Part shown: positions 1 through 13,700 of the stretch, one piece after another
Layout: every line of letters begins with the position of its first letter
Position numbering within the stretch: the stretch's first letter is position 1
Translations under genes and position numbers: made by a program
The notes under the pieces: generated by a model
Seen by the model: the letters and a program-made list of their open reading frames with translations, nothing else
Databases searched by the model: none
What the model was told of the DNA's origin: nothing
Source of the DNA: Planctomycetota bacterium
GTDB taxonomy: Bacteria > Planctomycetota > Phycisphaerae > Phycisphaerales > UBA1924
Assembly: GCA_023434205.1 (NCBI GenBank)
Contig: JAEYTB010000052.1
Coordinates: 1-50,664, forward strand
DNA length: 50,664 nt
Direction: 5' to 3'

Positions 1-2
1 CC

Positions 3-3000
3 ATCATCAAGAAGAACACCAACGGCTTCATCGGCCGCAGCACCGACATCGCCACCAGCGGCAACGTCAACGTGAGCGGCTCTTCGACGGAATCGCTGCT
101 GTCGATCTCCGCGAACATCGGCTTCAGCGGCAGTTCCCTCGCCATCGCGGGTTCAGCGAGCGTGGCGGTGATCAACACCACCACCCGCGGCTACATCGAG
201 GACGGCACCAGCGGCGCCAACCGCGCCGTCGTGAACGCCGACGGCAACATGTCTGTCTCGGCCACCGGGATCTTCGTGGACAAGCAGATCGCGGCGTCCC
301 TGGGCATCAGCGGCGGGTCGGCCGGCATCGGCGCGGCCAACCAGACCCTGGTACACACCGATACCGTCGAGGCGTACATCGGCAACTACGCGACTGTCAG
401 TTCGCACGGGACCGACGGTGTGCGGATCAACGCGAACTCCAGCGAAGAACTGATCGGGATCACCGCCGCGGGCTCGGCGGCGGGCGGCGCCGCGGCGGTC
501 TCCGGTGCGGCCACCATCAACATCCTGACCGAGACGACGACGGCGCGCGTCGGCCAGGGGGCGAGCGTGACCTCGACCGCGGGCGGGCAGACGCCCGACC
601 TGTGGGTCAAGGCCAACGACACGACCACGATGGTCACGGTCGCCGGCTCGCTGTCGCTCTCGGGCGGCTCGGCGTCGGTGGGCGTGGGCGTCGATGTCGG
701 CGTGCTGACGAAGACGACCAAGGCCTACATCGATTCGGGCGTGACGGCCAACGTCTCGGGCGATATCGACGTGACGGCCAACGCGACCCAAGACATCACC
801 TCCGTCGCGGCGGGCCTGTCGGCCAGTTCCGGCGCGGCGGTGACCGCGGACGCCAGCGTCCACGTGATCTCGAACACCACCAAGGCCTTCATCGGTGCGG
901 AGTCCGGCACGGGCCTGGGCCACGGCGATGTGCACGCCCGCGGCTCGGCCCGGATCTTTGCCAACGACGTGACCGAGGTTGACAAGGTCGTCGGCGCTGC
1001 GGCGATCGGGGCGACCGCCGCCGTGACCGCGGGCGGCGCGGTGACTGTCTCGAACAAGACGACGCAGGCCTACATCGGCGAGGGCGCCTGGGTCAGCGCC
1101 GACGGTGCGACCACGCTCGACGCCCCCACGGGCGCGTTCGACCTCAACGCCACGGCCGCGGCCCCCGCGCAGCCGTACGACAACAGCCCCGGCGCCGACA
1201 ACAGCAACGCCGCGGGCATCGAGGCGACCGGTGCGAGCAACCAGAGCGCCAGCGCCCTGGCCAACAAGGGCGAGGTCAATCCGCCCACGCCCGTCGGCTC
1301 GGGCGACGGCGCGACGGACGTCAACGGCCAGCCCAGCATCAGCAACGACGACCTGGGCCGCAACGTGAAGCTTTCGCCCACGATGGTCCAGGCCCGCGGC
1401 GTGATCGTCGGAGCCACCAGCGCGGACGACATCGAGAGCTACTCCATCGGCGCCGCCGGCGCCGGCACCGCGGCGGTCGTGATCGCCGCATCGGTCAACG
1501 TGATCAACGCGACCACCCAGGCGACCATCGGCGCCAACGCACGGGTCAACGAGAGTTCCAGCTTCGCGCTCAACCCGGTTGACGGCCAGGGTGTTTCGGT
1601 CGTCGCCGGAAACGACTTCCGCCACATCGCGGCGGCCGCGGGCCTGGCGGTCTCCGGCGGCGCTTCGGTCGCCCCTGCCGTGGACGTGACGGTCACCAAC
1701 AACACCACGAACGCGGCGATCGGCGCGGGTGCGGTGGTGCATGCGGACGACGATGTGAAGGTGATCGCGGACGAGGCCTCCAACGTGCTGCTGGTGGGAA
1801 TCGGCCTCGCGGGCGGCGTCGTCGGCATCGGCGGCGGCGTCAACGTCCTGGTCCTCAACAGCACGACCGACGCGACCGTGGCGGGCACGGTGCGCGCCGG
1901 CGGCGATGCGCTGATCCGCGCGACAGACGACACCAAGATCATGATGATCGACGGCGGCCTTGGCGCCGGCTTCGTCGGCGTGGGCGCGGGCGTGGGCGTC
2001 GTGGTGGTGGACAAGACCACGACCGCTCTTGTGGCGAACGGCGCGGACGTCACAGCGCTGGGCGCGGGCACGGGCTACACCGTCCGCAACGGCAGCACCA
2101 CCGGCGGCTCCTTCGGCACGATGGAGGCCCACGGCGTGATCGTGGACGCCAGCTCGAGCGAAGAGCTCTTCCACCTCGCGGTGGCCGGCGGCGGCGGCGT
2201 GGTCGGGGCGTCGGGCTCGGTCACCGTCAACCTGATCTCCTCCGAGACCAAGGCGACGGTCAACGACGCGGACATCAACTGGAACCAGAACGGGTCGGCG
2301 TCCGGCCAGCAGGACGCCGTGGTGGTCGCGAGCAACGACGCCAAGGTTGAGACCTTCGTGCTCGCCGTGGCCGGCGGGCTGGTGGGCATCGGCGGCGCCG
2401 TGGACGTCGGTTCGCTGAACAACAACACCGCCGCGAGCATCAACACCGGCGCGCGCGTCGCGGCCCAGGACGACATCGCGGTGAACGCCGCGGCGCTCAA
2501 GTCGGTGGACAGCCTGACCATCAGCGGCGCGGGCGGCTTTGCCGGCCTGGCCGGCGCGGTGGCGGTGTGGAACATCGGCGAGCAGCTCAGCGAGGTCTAC
2601 ACCGACAGCGAGGGCAACAATACCAACGCCCTGTCCCGCAACGGCACCACCGTGCAGCAGGACGCTCAGAACCAGAGCGTCGAGACCCGCGACCGCGGCG
2701 CCGGCAGCATCAGCAGCATCCACAACAACCAGCCCGGGCCGACCGCCTCGCGCATCGGGACGGCGCAGTCGGGCGTTTCGAGCCGGCTCAACGCCAGCTC
2801 CATCGGCGGCGGCTCGCTCAACATCCAGGGCCAGATCAACGCCGACCCGCTCGTGATCGGGACCTCCGCCATCATCACCGGCGGCGCCAACGTGGACGCC
2901 GAGGGCGACCTCACCGTCCGCGCCTCAGAGTTCCTCGATGTTGACATCATCGGCGGCGCGGCCGGCGGCGGGGCTGTCGGCGTTGCGGCCAGCATCAACC

Positions 3001-4730
3001 TGCTCAACGTCGCGACCAACGTCACCGCCTCCGCGGCGGGCACGCTGGCCTCGGGCGGCGCGATGTCGGTCACCAGCCGCATGGACGAGCGCCTCGATAT
3101 CCACTCGCTTGCCTTCGGCGGGGGCGTCGCGGGCGTCGCCGCGGCGGTCTCTCTCGTGAACAACGTCAGCACCAACTCCGCGACCCTCGGCGGCACGGTG
3201 ACCGGCGCCGGCGCGACGACCGTGTCGGCCACCAGCGATCAGCAGTTCGGCCTCACCGTGGCCCAGGGCTCCGGCGGCGGCGCCGCGGTCGGCGCCACGT
3301 GGGTGGACCTGGACGTCGGCGGCAGCACCTCGGCCACCATCTCGCCCAGCGCGCAGATCGGTCAGACGGGCGTGGTCGCCAGCCTCACCGTCGCGGCGGA
3401 CTCCACCGTCGATGTGGACTCCGATGTCGTGGGCGTGAGCGCCGGCGTCGTCGGCGTGTCGGCGAACTTCGGCTTCCTGAACGTTCACCCGACCGTCTCC
3501 GCGGGCATCGGGAGCAACGCCGCGGTGCGCACCACCGGCGCGATCAATGTCAATGCGGACACGCACCACAACGCGGCGAACGCCGTCACGGGCGTCGCCG
3601 TCAGCGGCCTGGGCGGGGCCTCTGTGAGCTGGAGCGAGGTCAAGATCACGCCGACCGTGAGCAGCACGCTGGGTGCCAACGCGAGCGCACGGTCCAACAA
3701 CAGCGGCGTCAACTTCCGCGCCCGCCACAACGCGGGCGGGAGCGACGGCGGCAAGCTGGTCCGCTCGGAAGCGATCGCGGCCAGCGGCTCGGCCATCGCC
3801 GCGGGCGCCGGCGCCCGCACGCTGGGCGTTCACTCCCCCATCGTCTCGGCGACGGGTGCGGCGGGCTCGAGCGTGAGCTCCGCGGGCGCCTCGGGCTTCA
3901 GCTCGGTCAACAACGCCCGCGCTGAGGGTTACGCCTCGGGCGGGAGCGGCTCGCTGTTCGGCAGCATCTCCGTGATGAGCGCCTCGATGAAGGCCGAGGG
4001 CTCGAGCACTGCGAGCTTTGCGGGCTCGGCCACCGACAGTGGCGCGGCCCCCAGCTCGTTCACTGTCAGCGCGACGGCGCAGCGCACCGCACGCGCTGAG
4101 AACTTCGTGATCTCGCTCGGCGGCGTGGTCGGGTTCTCCGTCGCCCTCGCCGACGGCACCACCGGCGGCGACACCAAGGCGACCCTCACCGGCGCGACCA
4201 ACATCAACATCGGCGGGGCGCTCAACGCCACCGCGGGCTCCACCAACCTCGCCACCGCCAAGGCGCAGGGCGGCTCGGGCGGGTTCCTCGGTGCCGCCAT
4301 CCTCCGCGGCACCTCCACGGTCGGCGGCACGACCGACGCCAAGCTTCTCGACGGCGGCACCGTCGCCCGCGCGGGCAGCGTGAACATCGAGGCCACCGGC
4401 TCGAGCACCGGCTCCTCCAACACCACCGCGGGTGTGGGCGGCTTCATCTCCGCCGGCGGCGTCAGCTCCATCGTCAACGTCACGCCCGGCATCAACGCGG
4501 CGGTCGGCGCCAACTCCACCCTCAACAACATCGGCGGCAACGTCCGCGTCATCGCCGATTCCGCGCAGAGCGAGGGCGATGCCGCCGCGGCGGCCTACGG
4601 CGGCGGCGTGGTGCAGATCGGCGCGGCCAACGCCGTGGGCACCGTCACCCCGACCGTCACCGCGGTCATCGGCGCGGGCACGACGATCAACATGGGCGGC
4701 ACGCTGACCATCAAGGCCCACTCGGGCTAC
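3..4730 (+). repeat. Gly/Ala-rich beta-strand protein repeats (adhesin-like)
   Basis: Within the giant gene the protein repeats a unit of about 60-75 residues: an N-x-T-T-x-A-x-I-G phrase (for example VINTTTRGYIE, VISNTTKAFIG, VSNKTTQAYIG), a stretch with D-V-x-V-x-A, then a hydrophobic Gly/Ala segment such as AGGVVGIGGGVNV. This pattern is typical of leukotoxin LktA-like or filamentous-adhesin beta-solenoids. The DNA copies have diverged, so these are old protein repeats and not a recent DNA amplification. A degenerate continuation lies at 5950-6660. Confidence 0.75.
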
Positions 4731-7700
4731 ACGCCCGACACCGGCCAGTTCGGCGATACCTTCAACGCCAACAGCGGCGCCTCGCCCGCCACCGACTACG
4801 GCGCGGACGTCATCACGTTCGCCAAGCACGGCCTGGGCACCGGCGACTCCGTGGTGTACCGCACCAACGGCAACTCCCCGATCACGGTCTCCGGCGGGGG
4901 CACCCTGACCGACGGCCGCGAGTACGCGGTCATCGCCCGCTCGGATGACACGCTCAGCCTGGGCGCGCAGTTCAGCGGCGCCAGCCTCAGCAACGCCGTG
5001 GCGCTGATCCCCGCCGCGAGCGCCCAGGGCGTCGACGGCGCCCGGGACATGATCCGGTTCCTGACCCCCCACCGCTTCGTGGACGGGGACGCCGTCCGCT
5101 ATGACCACACCGACAGCGACCCGACCATCGGCATCGCCGAGGGCACGTACTTCGTCAACGTCGTGGACGCCTACACGGTTCGCCTGTACGCCACCAAGGC
5201 CCAGGCCCAGAACCCCGGCACGACGACCTTCAACGTCGGCCATGTCTCGGCCAACCGCATCGATCGCGCCGGCTTCGCCAACGGCGACCGCGTCACCTAC
5301 CGCGACCCCACGCCCGTCCGCTTCCGCGCCAGCGACGTGGAGAACACGGTCGACTTCTTCACCCAGCTCCCCAACGGCGGCTTCGCCGACAACAACACGA
5401 TCTTCGTCGGGCGGCTGCAGTCCAACGGCAACGTGCTGCCCCACGATTACGCCGACGACCAGCGCGTCATCTACCGCACGGACAACACCAGTCTCGAGGT
5501 CGGCGGCCTGAACGACGGGCAGGCGTACTACATCATCGTCGTCGATCAGTACCGCGTCCGGCTGGCCAGCAGCCCCGGCGGCGGCGCCATCAACATCTCC
5601 GGCAGCAACACCACCGACCAGCTGAACGCGGCGAACAAGGTCCTCCACTGGCTCGTCCGCCCGTCCCTGGGCGTGCTCCAGGACGGCCGCACCTACGAGG
5701 TGATCAACGCCGGCGCCGACGGCGACGGCTCCACCAACGACTTCCAGCTCGCCGAGGTGGGCTCCGCGGTCCCGCTCAACCTCAGCACGTTCGAGCGCAG
5801 CGGCACCTTCACGCTCTCTGACGCCGGCCTTGACATCAACGCCGCCGCGGGCAGCAACCCCCATGAGCTGGTCATCAACATGACCGGCGGCAGCGGCAAC
5901 CACAAGCTGCTCGGCCAGGGCGATGTTTCCCTCCGCTCGATCGCGCCCCCGCCGGGCGACGGCAAGTCCGCCGTCTCGGCCCGCGGCGGCGGCGGCGGTC
6001 TGGGCGCCTTCGGCGACCCGGATTCCTCCATCGTCACCACCCCCAACATCCAGGCGAGCCTGCTCGCCGCCAGCGCCACCGTCGGTGGCGATGTCGAGGT
6101 GCTCAGCACCGCGGCCGGCAACCTCTCGGCCTACGCGATCAACTCCGGCGGCGGCTTTATCCAGTCGGGCAACACCGACGCCACGGCGGTCTTCTCGGCC
6201 GACAACGACACCGAGATCGGCGCCGGCTCGATCATCAAGGCCAAGGGCGACGTCTTCATCCACTCCACGACCTCGGCGCAGATGTACTCCCGCGCCCGGG
6301 CCGAGGGCGGCGGCTTCCTCGCCTTCGCGGACGGAGATTCCTGCGTCGTCATCGACAACGGCACGGTCGACAACGGCGACCTCAGCGGCACCAGCTACAA
6401 CGGCGGCCCCCGGGCCACCATCGGCGCCGGCGCCCAGATCGAGGGCCGCGGCGTGAGCATCCGCGCCGGGTACGACGGCGTGAACTACAACATCCAGGCC
6501 AGCACCGAGGCGGGCGGCTTCACCGGCACGTCCTCGGCGACGGCCACGCAGCGCGCCGGCCTGGACGCCCGGATCGACATCCCCACCGGCTCCACCGTCA
6601 TCGAGGGCCGGGAGGGTGTGGATATCCGCGTCATCAACACCAACATCAGCGGCGGCACCCACACGGACGCCGTGTTCTACGGCCTGAGCGCCGGCAGCGA
6701 GAACGACAACGACGACGGCGACACGACGACGATCATCACGGCCGGCAACAACGTGACGGTCATCGCCGGTCCCCGCATCACCGGCGACACCGCCCTCGAC
6801 ACCGCGGACCTGGGCAGCCTGCCCTCGCTCGCGCTGCTGGTGGAGCTCAGCACGCCCAACGCCGCGGACAACACGACGCGGACGATCACCTGGAACGCCG
6901 ATGTCGTGCTGCAGAGCGGCCCCAGCCCGACGCTGGTCGTCAACTCTGCGGGCGAGGTCATCAAGGCCGTCAATGTCACCGTCGACGGCGGCAACGGCGT
7001 CGGTTACATGACAGGCGCCACCTTCCACGTGGACGACATCATCAACGACGACCGCGGCCAGGCGATGTTCCGCTCCAACGGGACGAACGGCACGCTGTCC
7101 GAGACTGCCGCGGGCTTCCCGCTGTTCACGTTCCGCGACACCTACCGCAACGTGACGCTCACGAACGAGTCCGACCACAACATGGTGGTCCACCGGGTCG
7201 AGGTGATCAACACGACGCCCAGCACGCCCGCGCACGAGGTCTTCCTGCGCGTGACCAACGTCAACGCGTTCGAGTTCGACGTCACCCACGACTTCAAGCC
7301 GACGATCGTCGAGGTCAGCAACACGCAGACCATCGACCCCGCCCCGGCCCAGGCCCCGTACATCGAGTTCGCCGGCGACGTGAACAACCCGATCGGCATC
7401 ACGCTGATCAGCAACGTGTTGGGCGACATCTTCTCCTCGGGCATCGGCGTGGTCCGCACCGACACCTTCGCCATCGTCGCGACCAACGGCAGCGTCGGGT
7501 ACGACAACTCCCACCGCCTGCGCCTCGAGATCGTCGAGAGCCTCGACGGCCCCACCGGCGACGACCGTTACCGCCGCATCGACGCGGGCGTCGACATCTA
7601 CCTGGACGAGCGCGGGCTCATGCGCCGCGCCCTCCTGGGCGGCGAGACGCTCGACTCGGGCTTCTTCACGGACGTCGACCGCATGAACGCGGGCCGCGAC

Positions 7701-10700
7701 GTCAACGTCCTGCTCCGCCACGCCAAGGACCAGACGACCCCCGGCTCGGTCAACTATGTGATCGAGGTCAACCAGGCCGCCGTCGTGCTGGGCCCGGTGC
7801 CCTCCGCGATCGTCGCGGTCACGACGCACTTCCGGCCGCCGACGGCGGGCCCTGTCCAGCTCTTCCCGCTGGGCGTCTTCGGCTCCGGCACCGCCGACAC
7901 CAACGTCACCTACATCAACGGCATCGCACCGGACAACGCCAAGCGCGTCATCGCCGGGCGCGACATCGACGTGACCGGCCCCACCAGCGGCGCCCTCACC
8001 CACTGGGAAGCCTTCACGGACATCCTCCAGCTGGGCAACATCGACGTCATCACCAACGGCGACATCACCATCACCGAGGTGGCCGGCGACCTCAAGGTCG
8101 GCCGCATCGCGTCTATCGGACGCGATGTGACCCTCAACTCGCCCCGCCGCATCGTTGACTCCATCAGCGGCACCGCCAACACCGGCGACACGGGCGACGC
8201 CGACGTCACCGGCCGCCACATCACCATGACCGCCGGCGACAACGGCATCGGCGGCATGGAGGGCACGGGCGGCATCGGCACGCCCGACAACTTCCTGGAG
8301 ATCAACGTCGACATCCTCCAGGGTGGCGGCGGCGTCGTGGGCGTCTTGCGCGCCACCGACACCGCGGCGGGCCTCAACAACACCTTCGGCGTGTTCCTGA
8401 CCGAGGTCCGGCGCGCGGGCGATGTGGCCTCCGCCCTGGGCGGCACCGAGCCCGCGGGCACCAACGCCCTGCAGGTCCACACCGTCAACACCGTCGGCAA
8501 CGTCACGCTCGCGACCACGAGCGGCTCCATCCGCGACGCCCGCAACAACGGCGCCGGGGATGACAACGCCAACGTCATCGGCAACACCATCAACCTGTTC
8601 GCCCTGGGCGGCAGCATCGGCGACCCCGCCGCGACGCTCGGCTCCCAGGACAACGGCAACAACGACCTGGAGATCGACTCGCAGTTCTACCAGCTGGGCG
8701 GCACCATCGGCGCTCGCGCGAGCCACAGCGTCTTCCTCACCGAGGTCGACCGCAACGCCCGCGTTGTGCTCCTCCAGGGCCTCACCGGCGATGTGCGCTT
8801 CACCGTCCGCGAGAGCAACGCCCAGGGCGAGGACCTCTCCCTGCTCGCCAGCGGCAGCGTGCTCTTCCTTGAGAACGCGCCCGAGGGCCTGACCCACGGC
8901 CTGGTCAACACGCCCCAGGGCTCGATCCTGCTCCGCGTGGGCGACAACATCACCACCCACGCCAACTCCCAGATCCTCGCGCTGCAGAACGTCGACATCT
9001 ACGGCGACTACCGCCGCAACGGCATGGACATCGCCACGCCCAACGACTCCCCGGCGTTCGGCACCGTCATGCACCTCGCGGGCGTCATCGCCCACGGGCC
9101 GACGTCCTCAGGCTCGATCACCCGCATCTTCGGCAACGATGATTCGGACCAGATCTACTTCGACCAGACCTTCCTGGGCGCGAACAACCCGCTCCTGCCC
9201 GGCGGCCTCTCCCAGACCATCCCGATGGGCGGCCTGATCTCCGTCTACAGCGGCGGCAAGACCCGCGTCTATGGCAGCAACACCGCCAGCCCCGCGGGCG
9301 CGTTCGCCCCCGCCGGCGACGGCGACGACTTCATCATCGTCAACAAGCTCCAGTCCATGGCCTACGTCCAGACCGCCGCGGCCGACGCCCACAGCGACAC
9401 CCTGACCATCGACGGCCAGGCCGGCAGCGACAACGTGGTCATCAACACCATCGGCTCCCGCGGCGTGGACCGCAACTACGTCATCAACGTGCTTGACACC
9501 GGCGCGCCCGACGACGGCGTCGATGCGCTCGCCGTCTGGGGCTTCGACTCGGCTATCGAGGGCGCCAACCAGCCCACCGACGACATCTTCCTGCTCCGCC
9601 GGACCCGCGGCATCAGCGGCGAGACCACCGGCCCCGCCCTCTACGACGCCACCGGCTTCATCGCCGTGCTCCACGACGACCTTGCCGGCGCCACCGCGTC
9701 CGATCCCAACAACAGCTCGGCCGTGCGCAAGCAGGTGCTCGAGCGCATCAACTACAGCAGCGGCATCAACGGCCGCGTCATGGTCTTCGGCCAGGGCGGC
9801 AACGACGTCTTCGCCGTGGACGACAACGCCGCGATCACCACGCTCGACGGCGGCACGGGCAACGACACCTTCCAGATCGGCCAGCTCTACGGCATCCAGC
9901 GGGACGGCCAGCAGCCGCCCACGCCCCGCCCGGTCGGCGATACCACCGGCGGCTCCATCGTCACGCCCAGCGACCTCTTCCCGCAGCTCGCCAACTCCCT
10001 CACGCCCCAGAGCATCTTCGGCACGGTCGCGACCACCCGCGGCTGGCTCAGCGCCGGCGCGACCTCGCCGCTGCTGGCCCAGGGCGGCGTCGGCGACGAC
10101 ACCTTCACCGTCTACAGCAACCAGGCGGTGGTCCGCCTTGAGGGCGACGACGGCAACGACCTGTTCACGGTCCGCGCCTTCGCGCTGGCCATGACCACGC
10201 CCAGCGGCGAGATCGACTGGATCGACCCCGAGCGCATGATCGCGCGCCCGCGGCTGACCTCCGGCTTCTCGACCGCCGCGGAGACCGAGATCCGCACCGG
10301 CGCCGGCAACAACCAGGTCGAGTACAACATCAACGCGCCCGTGTCGGTGGACGGCGGCAACGGCTTCGACAAGCTCGTGGTGCTCGGCACCGAGTTCGCC
10401 GACCACATCGTCGTCACCGTCAAGGGCATCTTCGGCGCCGGCCTCACCGTCACCTACGAGAACATCGAGGTGCTCGAGGTCGACACCCTCGAGGGCGACG
10501 ACACCATCGACGTGCTCAGCACCCAGCCGGGTGTGGCCACCCGCGTCATCGGCGGCCTGGGCAACGACCAGATCAACGTCGCCGGCGATGTCGCCGGCGA
10601 GGTCGTCTCGCGCGACATCGAGGGCACCAGCGGCGTCATCAACAACCGCGTCAGCTCCGCCGACCGCGACTACGACGGCCTCATCGCCGACGGAATCGTG

Positions 10701-13700
10701 ACCAGCGTGGCCCGCGGAACGCAGGGCCAGATCGTGATCGAGGAGACCGACGGCTTCACCGAGGTCCGCGAGGACGGCACGGTCGTCGACTCCTACTTCG
10801 TCTCGCTCGCCCGCAAGCCCCTGCCGGGCCGGAACGTCTACGTGACCGTCTCCGCCGCGATGTCCCCGCAGGAGGAGCACGGCAACAACGGCCTGCTCAA
10901 CTCGGGCGACATCTACGCCAACCTGGGCACCGGCGACAGCCTGCTCGTCTCTGAGACTGCCGTGGACTTCGACCGCGACGTGCTCATCGACGGCGTGCTG
11001 GTCCACATCCCCAAGCGCGCCATCGTGCTGGTCTTCAACGAGTTCAACTGGAACAACCCCAAGACCGTGCACGTGCAGGCCGTGGACGACACCCTCGCCG
11101 AGGGGGACCGGACCGTGACCATCAGCCACTCGGTGCTGAGCGATGACGTCCGCTTCCACCACGCCATCGTGCGCAACGTCGAAGCGACCGTCCGCGACGA
11201 CGACAAGCCCGCGATCATCTTGACGCAGCTCGACCCCACCTCGGGCGGGGGCCTCGCGAAGTACAACAACCACCCGATCGACAACGGCACCGTCACGCTC
11301 GAGGGCACGGCCCTGACGGGCGCGTCGGACCTGTACGCCATCGAGCTGGCCAACGCACCCGCCGGCGGCGTCGTCCGGGTCGCGATCGAGCTCAACGACA
11401 GCGAGGCCGTCCTGGCCTCGGCCGACCCCCGCTTCCAGGTCGTGACGGCCCCCACCGCCGACACGCCCGGCCGGTACTACGTGCAGTTCACCGCCGCGAA
11501 CTGGAACGTCCCGGTGCTCATCCAGGTCATCGCCCGCGACGACGGCGCCGCCGAGGACCCGCACAACACCACCATCCTCCACTCCATCGACACCGTCGCG
11601 ACCACCGACGTGCTGTACGGCACGACGCCGGTGGCGACCCAGCGCGTGGATGTGCTCGTCGTGGATGACGAGAACCCGGGCCTCTACCAGGTCGAGTCCG
11701 CGGGCCGCACGCTGGTCAAGGCCGGCACGGTCAACGGCGGCCCGGGCACGGGCGACAGCTACACGCTCCGCCTCACCAGCTCGCCCAGCGCGAACGTGGA
11801 TGTCGCGCTGATCACCGACGGCCAGACCGACATCGTCGCCGGCCCCGGGATCACCTACAAGGCCGTGGGCGGCCTGCGCCCCGTGCAACTGTTCACCGGC
11901 AACCTCACGCTCAGCGGCAACGACGTCACCCGCGCCAGCGGCTCGGAGCTGGGCAGCTGGGCCGACGACGGCTTCGAGGCCGGCATGCGGATCCGCATCT
12001 CCAGCGAGGGCCAGCCCGACCTGGAGGGCAAGATCGTCTCGATCGCCCTCGACGGCAAGACCATGACGCTCGACACCAACGTCGGCGCCGGCGCCCGCAA
12101 CAACGCCGTCGTCGCGCAGCTGGTCGAGGTCGGAACCTACACCGGCAACATCGAGTTCACCCAGGCCAGCGTGCCGTTCCTGGTCTACGCCGACAGCGTG
12201 ACCATCAGCGGCGGCAACACCGTCACCCGCGGCAACACCGACGGCAGCCTCCTCGAGGACGGCTTCGCGGTCGGCCAGACCATCAGCTTCGGCGACGGCA
12301 GCACCGGCACCTTCATCATCCAGTCGATCGCCGCCGACGGCCTCAGCATGACCATCTCCGGCGGCGCGACCAACGGCAGCTACACCGGCGTCAGCAAGAT
12401 GCTCGGCACGCTCCGCCGAACCGACGGCACGAGCTGGCTCGACAGCGGCTCCTTCGAGGGCCAGCTCTTCCGCTCCAGCGCCTTCGGCGCCAGCACCTTC
12501 AAGATCGACCTCATCACCGGCACGGCCGACGGGCTGCTCGACCTGCTCGTCATCAGCGACCCCGCCACCGGCAGCGTCGTCCCCAACGCCTCCAAGCTCA
12601 CGTCCAGCGGCACGGCCGACATGACGCTGACGCAGTGGGCCGCGGTGGCAACCTTCATCGCCTCCACCGACCCCAACGACCCTGTCGCCGGCGCGGCCGA
12701 CTGGCACATCGCCAAGACCATCAACGTGCTCGCGGACCCGGGCTACGACATCCAGCCCGGGCGCGAGAATCTGCGCTCCTTCCCCAAGACCGAGCACAGG
12801 CTCGACGGCATCCGCGGCCCGCTGTCGGTCGAGGGCGGCGCGACCAGCGCCGACCGCTCGCTCCGCCCGGCGATCCTCCTGCCCGGCGAGGCCAACGGCC
12901 CGCACTTCAACATCGCGCCCCAGCCGCCCGAGCGCATGAGCATCGACACGCTCAACATCTACGCCGACGGCAGCCGCCAGGACCTCACCGGCACGCTCAC
13001 GTCCACCGCCCTCAGCGGCCTGAACATGGGCTCCGACCTTGACTTCCGAGATCCCAACTCGAACTGGGAGGCCCCCTTCGGCGAGCCGGGCATCTACCCC
13101 GGCGGCATCAGCTTCGGCTCCATCAGCCTCGACGCGAACGGCAACTTCGAGACCGATACGGGCCGCTCGACCGTCGAGGTCCTCAACATCATGCTCGGCC
13201 AGGGCAACGACAGGCTCGACATCCAGGGCACCCTCCGCCCCGGCCCTGACCACGACCCGCTCACCGGCCTCGAGACCGTAGCCTCCACCCACGGCGGCAT
13301 CACCGCTGTTCACGGCGGCGGCAACGCCCTCCTCCACGTCGCGGCGGACTTCACCTTTGCCAACACGGGCTCGGGCAACGCAGAGCTCGCCCGCACCGAC
13401 GGCCTCAGCTGGGCCAAGTTCGGCTTCCAGGTCGGCCAGCGCGTGGTCCTCACCACGCCCGGCGGCTCCGCGGCGTTCACGATCACCGGCTTCGGCGACC
13501 AGCCCGGCGGCACCGGCAGCAAGCTGCTGCTGGCCGGTGGCTCGGCCGCGCTCCCCAGCCAGGGTGCGGACTTCAAGGGCGGCGTCGCCGTCGTTGACGA
13601 CCTCTCTGTCTCGGGCTCCTTCACGGTCCAGGCGGACCGCATCATCCGCAACGACAACCTGCCGTGGCAGAACCTCGGGTTCGCGATCGGCCAGACCGTC

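Noticed and set aside
3..4730. Repeats at protein level that could be mistaken for a tandem DNA repeat or CRISPR-like array
   Set aside because: DNA copies are diverged, irregular in length and in frame, and there are no identical direct repeats with spacers.
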